Shown in pieces: positions 31,620 through 44,000 of a DNA stretch of 64,000 nucleotides (position 1 is its first letter; each line of letters starts with the position of its first letter). Below the pieces are notes generated by a model. The model saw only the letters and a list, made by a program, of their open reading frames with translations, ran no database searches and was not told the DNA's origin. The translations under genes were made by a program, and so were the position numbers. Origin of the DNA: Hemicordylus capensis (Eukaryota > Chordata > Lepidosauria > Squamata > Cordylidae); the NCBI RefSeq assembly GCF_027244095.1, contig NC_069658.1, forward strand, positions 264,066,687 to 264,130,686, written 5' to 3'.

Positions 31620-31870
31620 TGTTTTAGGAACATAACAGGAGCCCTGATAGATCAGATCAGAGAGTCCAAAGAATCCTGTTTCCAACAGCAGCCAGTCAAA
31701 TAACTCTAGGAAACACAAATTTAGACCATGAATGCAACTGCTCTGCACCCTCATAGGTTATCAGCACCTAGTATTTCCAGAGGTATACTGCCTTTGATCA
31801 TGGAGGTTCCATTAGCTATCATGGCTGACAGCTTTTGATAGATCTATTCTCTGTGAAGCCATCTAAGCAA
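31620..31870. repeat. Old interspersed repeat
   Basis: GGAACATAACAGGAGCCCTG, CCTGTTTCCAACAGCAGCCA and later words resemble a common reptile repeat (GATCAGGCCAAAGGCCCATC type). Also present near 50440-50545 in reverse (GGGCCTTGAGCCTGATCCAG). Class not assigned. Confidence 0.45.
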
Positions 31871-33657
31871 GTGTGAATGAAGCTGCCATCACTATACCCT
31901 ATGACAGTGACTTCAGTAGATTTAACTGTGTGAAATACTGAAAGTGTCATTCTACTCAAGTTTCCCTTTGTCATGGCATAAGCCACAAGTTAGTCTTTAT
32001 GTGCCATAGGCCTCTGCTGTAAAAAGATGGTTTTGCTTCTGGAATCCTTTCCCCCCCAAAGTGAATTAGCTGCATTGCTTTTAATTGAATTGTCAGTGTC
32101 TAAGTACAAGTGTCATTTTAAATGTCATTTTAAGTGTTCCATTGATCACTGGAAAAGCTAATGAAAAAATTAACTAGTTAAAGTTAATAGTTATTAGCGT
32201 TAAATATTAACTTAAGTTAAAAGTTCCATAATTCCATCTTCAATTAGTTAAAAGCTACATTAAAAAGAAATTAACTAGTTTAAAAATTAAATTGATTTGT
32301 GAGAAATATGTGAAACATGGCAAATTGCATCATTTTTCATTTTCAGATGTAATTGGTGGGTTTCTTTCCCATAAACTCACAAAAGCACACTAATTTACTC
32401 AGAACCTACCCTGTCTGACCTGACTGTCACCCTGCCTGCCTGGACACGTGTCATTCAATTTTCAGGATAATAAAAACAGCAATAATGGATAACACTCATG
32501 TAGTTTTTGAAGTAGTCCCTGGACTATCTTTAGAAGAGAGTGATCCTAAGCATGTGCAGAGGGCTGTAGAGCTTTGCAGCATAGTTGGGAGGGAGGGCTT
32601 TGAGAACTAGGCTGGCAGAGCCAGGCAGCAGCACAGTGCATTTTTAAATGAATTTTCACAAGGGGAGGGGAAGGGTTAACTAAAAAAGGCACTTTTATAT
32701 CATGCAAATAGGTACTTTTAACATACATTTTAAAACACACATTTATTTCAATAAAGAAATAGCGATACATATTTGTAATTTATATTACAAATACATATGT
32801 GTACATATTGTAATTTAAAGGAATTTAGCACTTAACATTTGTCAAAAAATGTCCAGAATTCTGAAATTTATTTTTTTTAAATCCCACTAGGCATACATCT
32901 CCGGTAGAATAAAACAGTGGCAGGTTCTATGCAGTCAAAATGACTTCTAAAGCCCTCAGAGCCTTTTGCTCCCCCATCCCTAATTTCAGCATATTTGAGA
33001 AACCACTTGGAAAATGTTCCTTTGCCTATGGCTTGAAATTTATCTTTTAAAAAGAAGCACTCCGGCAGACTTCTTTTAAATAAAGCGCCACTTAAGGTGA
33101 CTTTATGTACTTTAACTTATTCACCCACATGAGTTCTGGATCCTGTAAATTTAACAGCAACATGGTCTTCATGCTTGGACAATATCCCTGGTGGCTGTAG
33201 GGAAGAGTAACGAGCACAACTGGCTGCCATGCGCTATGAACTTCTCCTGTAAGTGCACCGAAAATGCCAGCTAAGAAACTCTGAGACGTCTAATTGCTGA
33301 AAGATCATATTCCATAAGAAGGCATACTCTCTGTCTTGCAACCAACAAGTGCTAAAATTTCAGTAAATAACATTGTGGCACGTGTAGAGTCCTAGAGTAG
33401 CTTTTCCTAAATGGTGTGCCATGGGACATTGGCCAATATGCCATGCTGACTCGCTCCGAGTTAGATGCTCTTGGAGGGGACTCCCCATAATGCACCAGGA
33501 AGAACCTGCCCTTCCTGGTGCACAAGGGAGTTAGTCAGTTCTAGGAGCAGGAAAGGAAAGGAAAATACCTTTGTCAATTCAACCATAGCCTGGAAGAGGA
33601 CAACCTTCCATTGTTAATGCTGGGTTAACTCAGACAGATTATGTGTAGCACATGCAT

Positions 33658-33700
<43 letters not shown>

Positions 33701-34375
33701 AATTTTCCGTTAATCAGTGAGTGCTCTCCATTTAGCCCCTGCTGCTACATGGCCAAAAAGAGGTGTCCACCATGATTAGTACATCTATCCCAATTTCATA
33801 GCTCTAGGTCCCAAGTCTTTCCCTGCTCAACTGGAATTATTCAGGGGCAAGGGAATATCAACTTTCTTCCTGTAGGGGCTCATATTGCTTTTTTAGCTGC
33901 GTGGAAAACAGAAATTCAACAGCTGGAGCTTTTCTTGGTATGACGATGCAGTGAGGAGAAAAGCTTTACCCTGAATTTATGATGGTCATGCTAGTTGGCA
34001 ACCCTGCGTAGCAAGTTCCTTTAAGTCATGGTGAAGCTAAATTGGCAAATAAGCATTATGTAAGAATCATTGTGACTATACAGAACTCAGTCCTATGAAT
34101 AACTGCATAAGCACAACTTATGTAATTAAGTGGCGCAATGCCACAATAAGGGGCCTGTTCAGGATCAGACACTACTCTGGCAGCCATCATTGACACTGCA
34201 GTAGCTCTGACCTTTACCTCTCTCATGTTGCTGAAATCTGCTGTAGCAAAATCATTTTGAACTCAATATATTAAAATTCAGAAGACTAATGTCATCAGCT
34301 TTGCAAATATCTGCAAAGTTTTGAAACATGAGGAACTAGGATATCCACATAGAATTTTTATTTATCATCATTGTA
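31871..34375. other. A/T-rich intergenic stretch
   Basis: No gene seen. 32160-32300 is a run of TTAACTAGTTAAA words. A pure GT microsatellite lies at 33661-33698. Frames in this span are short and lack domain patterns. Confidence 0.5.
33661..33698. repeat. GT microsatellite
   Basis: Uninterrupted GT repeat of about 19 units. Confidence 0.95.
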
Positions 34376-34379
34376 TTTT

Positions 34380-34510
34380 ATCCTTCCAAGGAGCTGAGGG
34401 TGCAGGTGCTAACACATGACAACTGGCCCAAGGTCACCAGCAAGCCTCATGGCTGAGCAGGATTTGAACCCAGGTCTCTGCAGTCCATGCCCATCTACTA
34501 TATCTGGCTA
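34380..34510 (-). repeat. Old CORE/MIR-like SINE fragment
   Basis: CAACTGGCCCAAGGTCACCA, GCAAGCCTCATGGCTGAGCA and GGATTTGAACCCAGGTCTC are the reverse-oriented CORE and B-box parts. Confidence 0.6.
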
Positions 34511-34649
34511 TCAGCTATGTCACTAGGGCATGACATTTGAAGGGAAATTCCTCATCCCTTCATTTCAGCTCTCAGCTTCATCACTTGCAGTGATGAGAAT
34601 GAGATGATCAGGACTCTCTCTCCTTTGCATGAGCCAAACAATCAGAAGT

Positions 34650-35614
34650 TCACTGATCACCTTGAAGGCTGTAACATCTGCCTTCTGGATTCAGAGAATC
34701 CAAACACTCGGATTGGATGCTTGTACTGGTTACTTCTGCACCAGCCATCTGATGGCTTTCTCTTACAATGTGGAGTTTCATATGCTGATGAAATAGTTTG
34801 CTACCATTAAAGCTTTTCCCACAATCAGGACATATGAATGGAGTCTTTCCCATGTGGATTCTCTGATGTGTAACAAGGTGAGAGCTCACACGGAAACTTC
34901 TCCCACACTCGGGGCACTCATAAGGTTTCTCTCCTGTGTGGATTCTCTGGTGGATAATAAAGTGGGGTCGCTGACTAAAGCACTTTCCACACTCCGGGCA
35001 CATATATGGCTTCTCTCCTGTATGTACTCGCCGGTGGATCATAAGGTTCAATTTAATGCTGAATTTTTTCCCGCAATCAAGGCATTCATAAGGCTTTTCT
35101 CCCGTGTGAATCCCACGATGCCTTGCTAGATGAGAATTTCGACTAAAGCTTTTATCACAATCGGAACATTTATAAGGTTTGTCGCCTCGGTGACTCCTCT
35201 GGTGCCTCTTGAGGGCTGAGTTCTGAATGAAATTTTTCCCACAATCTGTGCAATGATAGGGTTTTTCTCCTGTATGAATTCTCAGGTGTTTAACCAGATG
35301 GGAACTGTATTTGAAGTTCTTCCCACAGTCATGACATACAAGTGGTCTTTTATACCTATGGGTTCTTGGTTGTACTGTGATGTTCTTCTGAGATATTAAA
35401 CTTCCTGTGCTTGAAATGGTTTGATCCTGGGTTTGCTCTGTGGGGTTTCTTTGCAAACTCTCTACACTTCCTTGATTCTGAAGGTCTCTTCTCAGTGGTA
35501 GATTGTGGGGAAGAGCTTGCGAGACTGTCCTGCCAAGCATTCCACGTAGTTTTGATTGCTCATGACCTTCCTGCTGAGAATTTGTCTCTTCACTCACACA
35601 AACTGTTCTATTAC
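34650..35614 (-). CDS. C2H2 zinc-finger protein, finger exon with 7 fingers
   Basis: The exon begins after a strong acceptor (TCTCTTTCTCTCTCATCTTCAG on the - strand). Two leftover bases precede NRTVCVSEETNSQQEGHEQS, a linker of the kind that directly follows KRAB-A in reptile genes. Joined to the KRAB-A exon at 46.4 kb, it reads through as TSL-G-NRTV. After a linker of about 85 residues come seven intact fingers (LVCHDCGKNFKYSSHLVKHL to [20 protein letters not shown]) and an unusual 39-residue tail (IVRESHQMAGAEV...). Fingers 2 and 6 are followed by altered linkers (RGDKPY, MGKTPF). Fully open. The family binds DNA and, with KRAB, recruits TRIM28-type repressors in tetrapods. It may be a separate gene or an alternative 3' exon of the same transcription unit as 37395-38017. 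Confidence 0.88.
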
Positions 35615-35845
35615 CTGAAGATGAGAGAGAAAGAGAATGTAAAATAACAAGAAGCAGAAAACCTCAAACCCCTAAACCACAGTAGGCAACTAATGACTTG
35701 TGTGCAAAATTAGGCCCGTGGACATCCAGCCCACCTATGCTCGTCTAGTGACGAAATAAGTCTGGTTGTACAGAACCAGACTACAGTTATTTGACACAAA
35801 CAAGCAACCAACTGAGAAAAGCAGCACAGATTAATCATGTTAGAG

Positions 35846-35981
35846 CAGGGCTGCACAACTTTGGCCCTCCAGCTGTTTTTGTACCACTTCTCCCATAATC
35901 CCTAGCCACAGTGGCCAATAGCCAGGGGTTATGGGAGATATAGTCCAACATCTGTAAGAGGGCTGAAGTTAAGCAGCCCTG
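35846..35981. mobile_element. hAT-type MITE (CAGGGCTGC ends)
   Basis: CAGGGCTGCACAACTTTGGC at left and AAGCAGCCCTG at right are inverted; the interior has ATAATCCCTAGCCACAGTGG and the partly inverse GGGGTTATGGGAGATATAGT. No clear 8-bp duplication remains. Lies just outside the 5' acceptor of the 7-finger exon. Confidence 0.65.
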
Positions 35982-35982
35982 T

Positions 35983-36300
35983 CAGGGGCGGAGCCACCAT
36001 TGAGAGAGCAGGTTCAAAGAACCTGGGCCACCAACAATCAGAGGCCGTGCCTGGTGCCCCAGCCACACCCCCTGCATCTGATGTCTGTGTCTGGCACCCC
36101 AGCCACCCCCCCTACTTCAGACACAGGGGCGTGGCTTTGCTCACAAACTGGGCTGTGCTCCCTGTTTGGGAGCAACTACTGGCCAGTGCTGTGTTTGCAG
36201 TGCGGCTGGGAGCTGCTCTCCCTGCCTTTAAAGGGAGGATGCCAGCGGGAGGAACATGGGCTGCCGGCTGGTTTCCTCCTCCACTGAGCCCCGTGTTAGA
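35983..36300. repeat. CAGGGGCGGAGCC-ended fragment plus GC-rich repeat
   Basis: Begins CAGGGGCGGAGCCACCATTG and shares TTCAAAGAACCTGG with the 25457 fragment. Then a near-tandem pair: GCCTGGTGCCCCAGCCACAC and TCTGGCACCCCAGCCACCCC. No coding signal. Confidence 0.4.
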
Positions 36301-37289
36301 GTGTCTTCAGTGACAAAGTAATACTCAAAAATACTTCTTGTTGGGTACTTGAGAGTGTGTAGCAAGGTGTGAGCTCTAAGCCAGGAAATTATCTGTCTCA
36401 AATCTAATCTTAACACCTTAGGTAACCTAAGGTGTTCAGCACATATTGGCCTACTCTGCAGGGTTGTTGCAAGGAAAACTAAGACAACTTTGGACACTTG
36501 AAAATACTTTCTGAACACCTATTATTTCATTACAGGGATTTTTGGGTCTCATTTGCAAGAAGCAAGTTAACGGGATTTTACAGATTCCTGATCTACCTGG
36601 AATAACTGCAGTCCCGAGTCCCAGAGTGGAGGTAGACAATGATTAACAATCAGATATTAATAGAGCTAGTGTAGTGTACCAAGCTTGGAAAGCTTGGAAA
36701 GTGGCATGAAGGGCAGAAAGGAGGGAAGTTTGCCAGCAGCCTCCAAGCTTTGCAGAGAGCTGCTCCTTGCAAAGCTTGCAAGGGTCAGATTGATGCCAAA
36801 GAGCTGATCTTGGAGCCCCAATGATCTGCCACCTGAGGCAACTGCCTCACCTCACCTCATGAAAGGGCCGCGCCATACACTTTATGTGCAGAAAATCCCA
36901 GATTCAGTTGCTAGCATATCCAGTTAAAAGCATCTCAGGTAGCAAGGCTGGAAAGGGCCTCTTCCCCCCCAAGACCCCGGAGAGCCATTGCCCGTCAGAG
37001 TAGATAATGCTGAGCTAGAACGAATGTTTAGGAAACTTGTTTTCTAGGTGGCTTTAGGTAACCTACTATTCTTTCATACACAGCCACTCCACTGCAATAA
37101 GGGGATAATAAAGCTGGTTTATTTGATAATCTTCTTATAAAGATTACAGAAAACTAAAGTGGTTTGACCACTTTTCAGCAGTATGTGAAGTGTTCAGTCA
37201 ATTTTATTTGTTCCAACCCAAAGTCAAATTTAAAGTACTTGGGGGAACCTGTACACAGCCCTGTACAGGACAGTTAATTATTTGATTGA

Positions 37290-37372
37290 TTGATTTGATT
37301 AGTTGATTAGTTGATTGACTGATTTGATTTATATACTTCCCTTCCAAAATGGCTCAGGGCAGTTTTCATAAA
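37290..37372 (-). repeat. L2-type LINE 3' tail
   Basis: GATTGATT/GATTAGTT repeats, then ATATACTTCCCTTCCAAAAT and GGCTCAGGGCAGTTTTCA. It ends only about 25 bases from the end of the 5-finger exon. Confidence 0.65.
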
Positions 37373-37394
37373 ACTTCCTTATCATGAATTATGC

Positions 37395-38027
<633 letters not shown>

Positions 38028-38297
38028 TTACAGACTTTAGGAATAACAGAAGGCACAAAAGAGCAAGGACAGATTGCAGTCACACTGGTAGATCACAGCA
38101 GATGCCACCTAGCAAGCACCATGGGATTTATCCCTGCCCTAGGAGGTTCATTCATCCCCTGTAACTGTATACTTGGGCCAAAACAGATACAACAGAGGAG
38201 GTGTGTGATCAGATCTAAGGCTAGATGCGGGCATCTGTCAGAGATGCTGTAACAGTTTCCTCTACTAAGCAGGGGGTTGGACCAGAAGACTAGTGAG

Positions 38298-38508
38298 CCA
38301 GGGTGGTGTAGTGGTTAGAGTGCTGGACTAGGACCAGGAAGGCCAGAGTTCAAATCCTCATTCAACCATGAAACTCATTGAGTGACTCTGGACCAGTTAC
38401 TTCTCTCTCAGCCTAACTTCACAGAGTTGTTGTGAGGATAAACATAACCATGTACACCACTCTGGGCTCCTTGGAGGAACAGCAGGATATAAATGTAGTA
38501 AATAAATA
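38298..38508 (+). repeat. CORE/MIR-like tRNA-derived SINE
   Basis: GAGCCAGGGTGGTGTAGTGG, GAGTTCAAATCCTCATTC, CTCTGGACCAGTTACTTCTC, CTCCTTGGAGGAACAGCAGG and an AAATAAATAA end. Lies in the KRAB-to-finger intron. Confidence 0.8.
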
Positions 38509-40250
38509 AGGTTTCTAAGATGTGAACATTCCACTTCCAATGTGAACATTCTATGGAAACTCTATATTCTATCCAGAAATCCTAAGAGCAGCCTTAGGAT
38601 ATGGAACTTATTGGCGATGCAGCATGGAGGATAACAACTACAATTAACAATTAGTTAATTATTAATATTATTAATTATTATTAATAATTATTAACAGTTA
38701 CAGTTAATAATTAGTGTTTTATCCCCAAATTAGCAACTCTCCATAGCTGCCCAGAAGTAAAAGGCAGGGGGACCCACACGGGGAGATTCAATCATGGATC
38801 TCCCACATTACATCTGTTTTGCCTCCTAGTGCATCTGAACTTAAACATTCAGTTCTCAACTGTTATGGCCAGTCTTTGCTCCATTTATCTTTCATGAATG
38901 GGTCTAATCCTTTTTCAGAGCCATCTAAGCTGACCTTGTCAAAAACTGTTCTATTTCACTGCGTGTACAACTTGTCACAAGATTTCCTCCACTTAATGGG
39001 GTTTTATTATTCCTAAAAGGCCAACACTGTCTCTCAGTTTTTACTTATTGTTATGTTATGGGATTTTTATTGTTTTTAATTGTGTTTTTAACCAATTTGG
39101 TAAGTCACTGGGACCAAGATGGAATAAAAATACTCAATAAAAGAAATATAAACATTCATGCTAATTAATTACATGATATGGGGCTGAATGAAAATACTTC
39201 CTTTTGACCGGAAACAAAATATCTTAAAAGTATTCAGTAGATGTCTTTTATAAGGTTCCCCCTCCCCTCTGTCCCCCCAAAAGAAAGAAAAAAGGTGGCG
39301 TGAAATATGCAATACACCCATATCCACTGTTTCAGGTTGTCTGATTGATTGATTGATTGCTTTCTATACTGCCCTTCCAAAAATGGCTCAGGGCAGTTTA
39401 ACTTAACTTTTAACTTTTGCCTCACCTGGAATGGAATTTGTAACTTTTATCTTAACTTTACCTCACCTGGAATGGAATTTGTATGGGGCTGGTTTTTCTG
39501 AGATTCCTGGAAGTTCAATATCCACAGCCTTTCTTTTTGTTCTGGACCAGTGGTCACACCTGGCTGAACAACTGGAAACCCTGCTCAGCGGGGGGGAAAA
39601 AGACCAGTGTATTTTTGGAATATTAGATCATGCACCTGGATTTACACCCTTTATTAAGGAAAAAAGAGGGGGCACCAATTTAAACTAAATAACAACTAAT
39701 GATATTAAAAAAGAAATCCTTCCCACTACAATCCATATATCATCATCACTGTTATTATTTATACAGCATAGGTTTTATACAGATGTGTAAGCTGCAAAAC
39801 ATATACAAAAGACAGATCCCTCCCCACATCAAGAAACGTAGTTTAATGTTTGACAGTGCATGGAGAGTAGAGAGAGGGAAAGATGAGAGTCTATACAATT
39901 GCATGATACCCACTTTAGCATTGATTTTCACCTCCCTGTCTCCAGCACAAAACTCAACTGGCTGAAGGTAGTAGTCAGAGCAGATTCATCCAGAACTCAG
40001 TTACAGCAGACAATTGCCCATGAATAATTTTACAGCTCCCTAAGAGGGCAGGTGGAAGGAGAGGAGAGGAAAAGATGTGAACCCTGGCAATAGGAGGGCA
40101 TTCTTTGTCTACATGTGCTTAAATAACTCATTAGACTTTATCTATATTTCTGATAACATTTCCTTGTCATTCAAATGGAAACAGAGGAGAGACCTTTGCA
40201 ATGTGCAGGAGCATTCCGGTGAATGCACATTTTACTACTGCATCAAAAAC
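38509..40250. other. Intron sequence of the KRAB zinc-finger gene
   Basis: No exon recognised; in particular no KRAB-B box was seen on the - strand. A LINE-type A/T-rich 3' tail lies at 39040-39150, and an L2-type tail (CTGCCCTTCCAAAAATGGCT) at 39335-39412. A 36-bp near-tandem repeat of TTTTGCCTCACCTGGAATGG-type words occurs at 39410-39485. Confidence 0.45.
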
Positions 40251-40253
40251 CTG

Positions 40254-40432
40254 GAACACAAGAACACAGGAAGCTGCCTTACTGAGTCAGACCACTGGTC
40301 CCTCTAGTTCAGTATCACCTACACTGACTGGCAGTGGCTCTTTATGTTTTCAGACAGGAGTCTCTCCAAGCCCTACCTGGAGATGCCAGGGAGTAAACCT
40401 GGGGTCTTCTTCTGCATTGAAGCCATGGCAGT
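40254..40432 (-). repeat. Squamate tRNA-derived SINE, inverted
   Basis: ACACAGGAAGCTGCCTTACT, GAGTCAGACCACTGGTCCCT, ACACTGACTGGCAGTGGCTC and CCCTACCTGGAGATGCCAGG are the reverse of the 10455 and 12706 copies. Confidence 0.75.
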
Positions 40433-40439
40433 TTTAATT

Positions 40440-40640
40440 TTCATACATGAAAATGCCTTAAAATTTTAAATTTTAATCTGTTTTTATCCACCAAGATTGT
40501 TTTTTACCTGTTTATGAATTTTAACTGTTTTATATTGTTTTTATATTGTTTTAATATTTGTTACGTTTTACCTTTGTAAACCACCTGGAGATGTCTATAT
40601 CAAGAGGTACAGAAATATGATTAAATAAAATAATAAAATA
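40440..40640 (+). repeat. LINE 3' tail, A/T-rich
   Basis: AAAATTTTAAATTTTAATCT, TGTAAACCACCTGGAGATGT and an AAATAAAATAA end; the same family as 16290-16470. Confidence 0.5.
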
Positions 40641-41026
40641 AAATAAACTTTGCACTGAAGGGTGTACTGTACTTATGGCTAGAAACAATAGTTTTTACCA
40701 GAGAGTTCCAGGTGGTATGATAGAGGCATTGTTTTTCCATGGCATGTACATGCATCTCATCTAATTCATCTAGTTCAGAGAATTTCTGAAAGGATAAAAT
40801 GAGGTAGGGGGGCAGGGAACTATATACAAGGATCTGTAGAAGGGTGGCCAAAAATAAAATAAAAAGAGCAACAAACCAATCTCATTATCATGTATAATAT
40901 ATTTTTTTAAAAAAACCTGTTCACCAGAGATGACAGTGGAACACAAGAAATCAACATGTATACCATAGGATAGGATAGGTAGACTTTAAGCTTCTGGGAG
41001 CTACTATTATTAATTATTATTATTAT

Positions 41027-44000
41027 TTCTTGTTTACACAGTCAGACAGGTGTTATTGACTGGTTTGTCAACCCAGACATCGAGTCCTTCCCAAGGACCT
41101 GGGATGGCTGAATTTTATCATCAATACTGTTGGTTATTATAGATATCATCGTCGCAAAATATAGGCTGTTCCCAGTAAAGTTGCTTTTTGTAATTGGCTG
41201 ATGGTGATTTCTGTGGCCCCTATGGTGTTGAGGTGCTCTTCAAGTTGTTTTGGAATTGCACCTAGGGTGCCAATTACCACTGGGATTATTTTGGTCTTTT
41301 TCTGCCACAGCCTTTCAATTTCAATTTGTAGATCTTTGTATTTGGTGATTTTTTCCATTTCTTTTTCTTCTATTTATTTATTTATTTATTTATTTGATTT
41401 ATATACCGCCCTTCCGAAATGGCTCAGGGCGGTTTACAATTAAAACAAAAAACATTAAAAACAATTAAAACAGAGATACAAATATAAATACCAATTTAAA
41501 ACAACTTAAAAAATGATTAAACTATCAAAACAATTAAAACCCTGAAAACCAGGTATTAAAACAATTAAAACTGATTAAAAACCCTGAAAGGCCAGGCCAA
41601 ACAGATAGGTTTTAAGGGCTCTCTTGAAGGACAGTAAAGAATCAAGATTATGAATTTCTGCCAGGAGTGCATTCCACAGTCCAGGAGCAGCTACAGAGAA
41701 GGCCCGCCTCTGAGTCGTCACCAAACGAACCAGTGACAACTGGAGACGGACCTCCCCAGATGACCGTAACGTGCAGTGGGGATCATATAAAAGAAGGCGC
41801 TCTCTAAGATATCTTGGACCCAAGCTGTTCAGGGCTTTAAAAGTAATAACCAGCACTTTGTATTTTGCCCGGAAACATATCGGCAGCCAGTGCAATTGTT
41901 TCAAAATAGGTGTAATATGGTCTCTCAGGGTTGCCCCAGAGACCAATCTGGCTGCCGCATTCTGAACTAACTGAAGTTTCCGGACTATGTACAAAGGCAG
42001 CCCCATGTAGAGCGCATTGCAATAGTCAAGCCGGGAGGTTACCAGCTGGTGCACCACTGTTTTGAAGTCATCCTCTTCAAGGAATGGGCGCGCTGTTGAA
42101 TCAGCCGGAGCTGATAGAAAGCACTCCTGGCCATGGCCTCCACCTGAGATACCAGGGTGAGGCCTGGGTCCAGGAGTACTCCCAAGCTACGCACCTGCTC
42201 CTTCTGGGGGAGTGTAACCCTATCCAGCTACAGGTAGCTTGTATTTTTTCCAGATGTTCCAGTGTATCATCCCTGCTACTTTGTCGTGCCTTTGTTTGTA
42301 GTCAGTCTGTGTGATCTTTTTACAACAGCTGATTAGGTGGTCCACTGTTTCATCTGCTTCTTTACAAAGGCAGCACTTGCTGTTTGTGGTGGATTTTTCG
42401 ACTTTTGCTCTTATTGCATTTGTTCTTAGTGCCTGTTCTTGCGCAGCCAGTATTAAACCCTCTGTTTCTTTCTTCAAGTTGCCATTCTTAACCCATTGCC
42501 AGGTCTTGGTGATGTCTGATTTTCCACTTATATTGTGCAAATATTGACCATGCAGGGGCTTATTTCTCCATTTTTCTGCTCGGTTCTTGACTTGTTCTTT
42601 CTTGTAGGCCTGCTTTCTTTCATTGGTGTTGAATAGTTTCGCGTTATTGACCATTTGAAGTGCATCTTCTTCACTGTCCTTGATATATTCTTCAAGGCCT
42701 CTTTTCTCCTCCTTTACTGTTTGATGGACTTGCAGCATTCCTCTTCCACCTGAGCTGCGAGGGAGGTATAGCCTATCTACATTACTGCGGGGGTGCAGAA
42801 CATGATGGATGGTCACTATTTTTCTGGTCTTACGATCTAGCGCCTCTAGCTCTGCCTGGGTCCAGTCTATTATTCTTGCAGTGTATCTGATAACAGGTAT
42901 AGCCCAGGTGTTTATGGTGTGTATGTTGTTCCCACCATTGAGTTTGGACTTTAAGATTTTTCTAACTCTCCTGATGTATTCACTTCCAATTTTTTTTTTA
43001 ACTTCAGTGTGTGCAATGTTATCAGCCTGGAGAATGCACAAGTATTTGTAATGTTCTTTCTCTTCCAGGTTCTTGATGTCGCTTCCATGGGGCAGTTCTA
43101 TTCCTTCTGTTTTTCTTATTTTTCCTCTCTTCATTATTAATGCAGCACACTTGTCTAGTCCAAACTCCATTGCTATATCACTACTGAATATATGGACATT
43201 GTTTAGCAGTGATTTGATTTCTGACTGGGACTTTCCATACAACTTCAGATCGTCCATGTACAGCAGATGGTTGATTTGACTTGATGTTTTAGATGTTTGG
43301 TATCCGAGGCCTGTTTTGTTTAGTATTTGTGAAAGTGGAGTCATGGCGATTGCAAACAGCGGGGATAGTGAATCCCCTTGGAAAATACCTCTTCTAATGC
43401 TAACCTGTCCAAGTGTCTCGCCATTGATTGTTAACTGTGTACTCCACATGCTCATTGCTTTTTAAATAAATATCTGAATGTTTTTGCTGACACCAGTTGT
43501 TTCTAAACATTTTAGTATCCATGTTTGAGGTAATGAATCGAAGGCTTTCTTGTAGTCAATCCATGCAACATTTAGATTTGTTTTTCTTCTCTTGCAATTT
43601 TCTAAAATCATTTTGTCATTCAGCAGCTGGTCTTTTGTGCCTCTGGTGTTTGGGCAATTTCCTTTCTATTCAACTGGAAGCTGTTTGTTAGTTAATAAGT
43701 GTTACATTACTTCATCTGCTATTATTCCAGTTAATAATTTGAACATGGTTGGTAGGCAGGTTATCGGTCTATAATTACTTGGAACTGCACCTTTTGCTGG
43801 GTCTTTCACGATGAGATGAGTTTTCCCAGTAGTTAGCCATTGTTCAATATCACCTCCTTGCAAAATGTGATTGAACTATTTTGATAGTTGTTTATGAAGG
43901 CTTGTTAGGTGTTTAAGCCAGAAGCCATGCAGTTCATCGTCGTCTGGTGCAGTCCAATTTTTAATTTTCTTTGCTCTTTCACTTATTAATTCTGGTGTTA

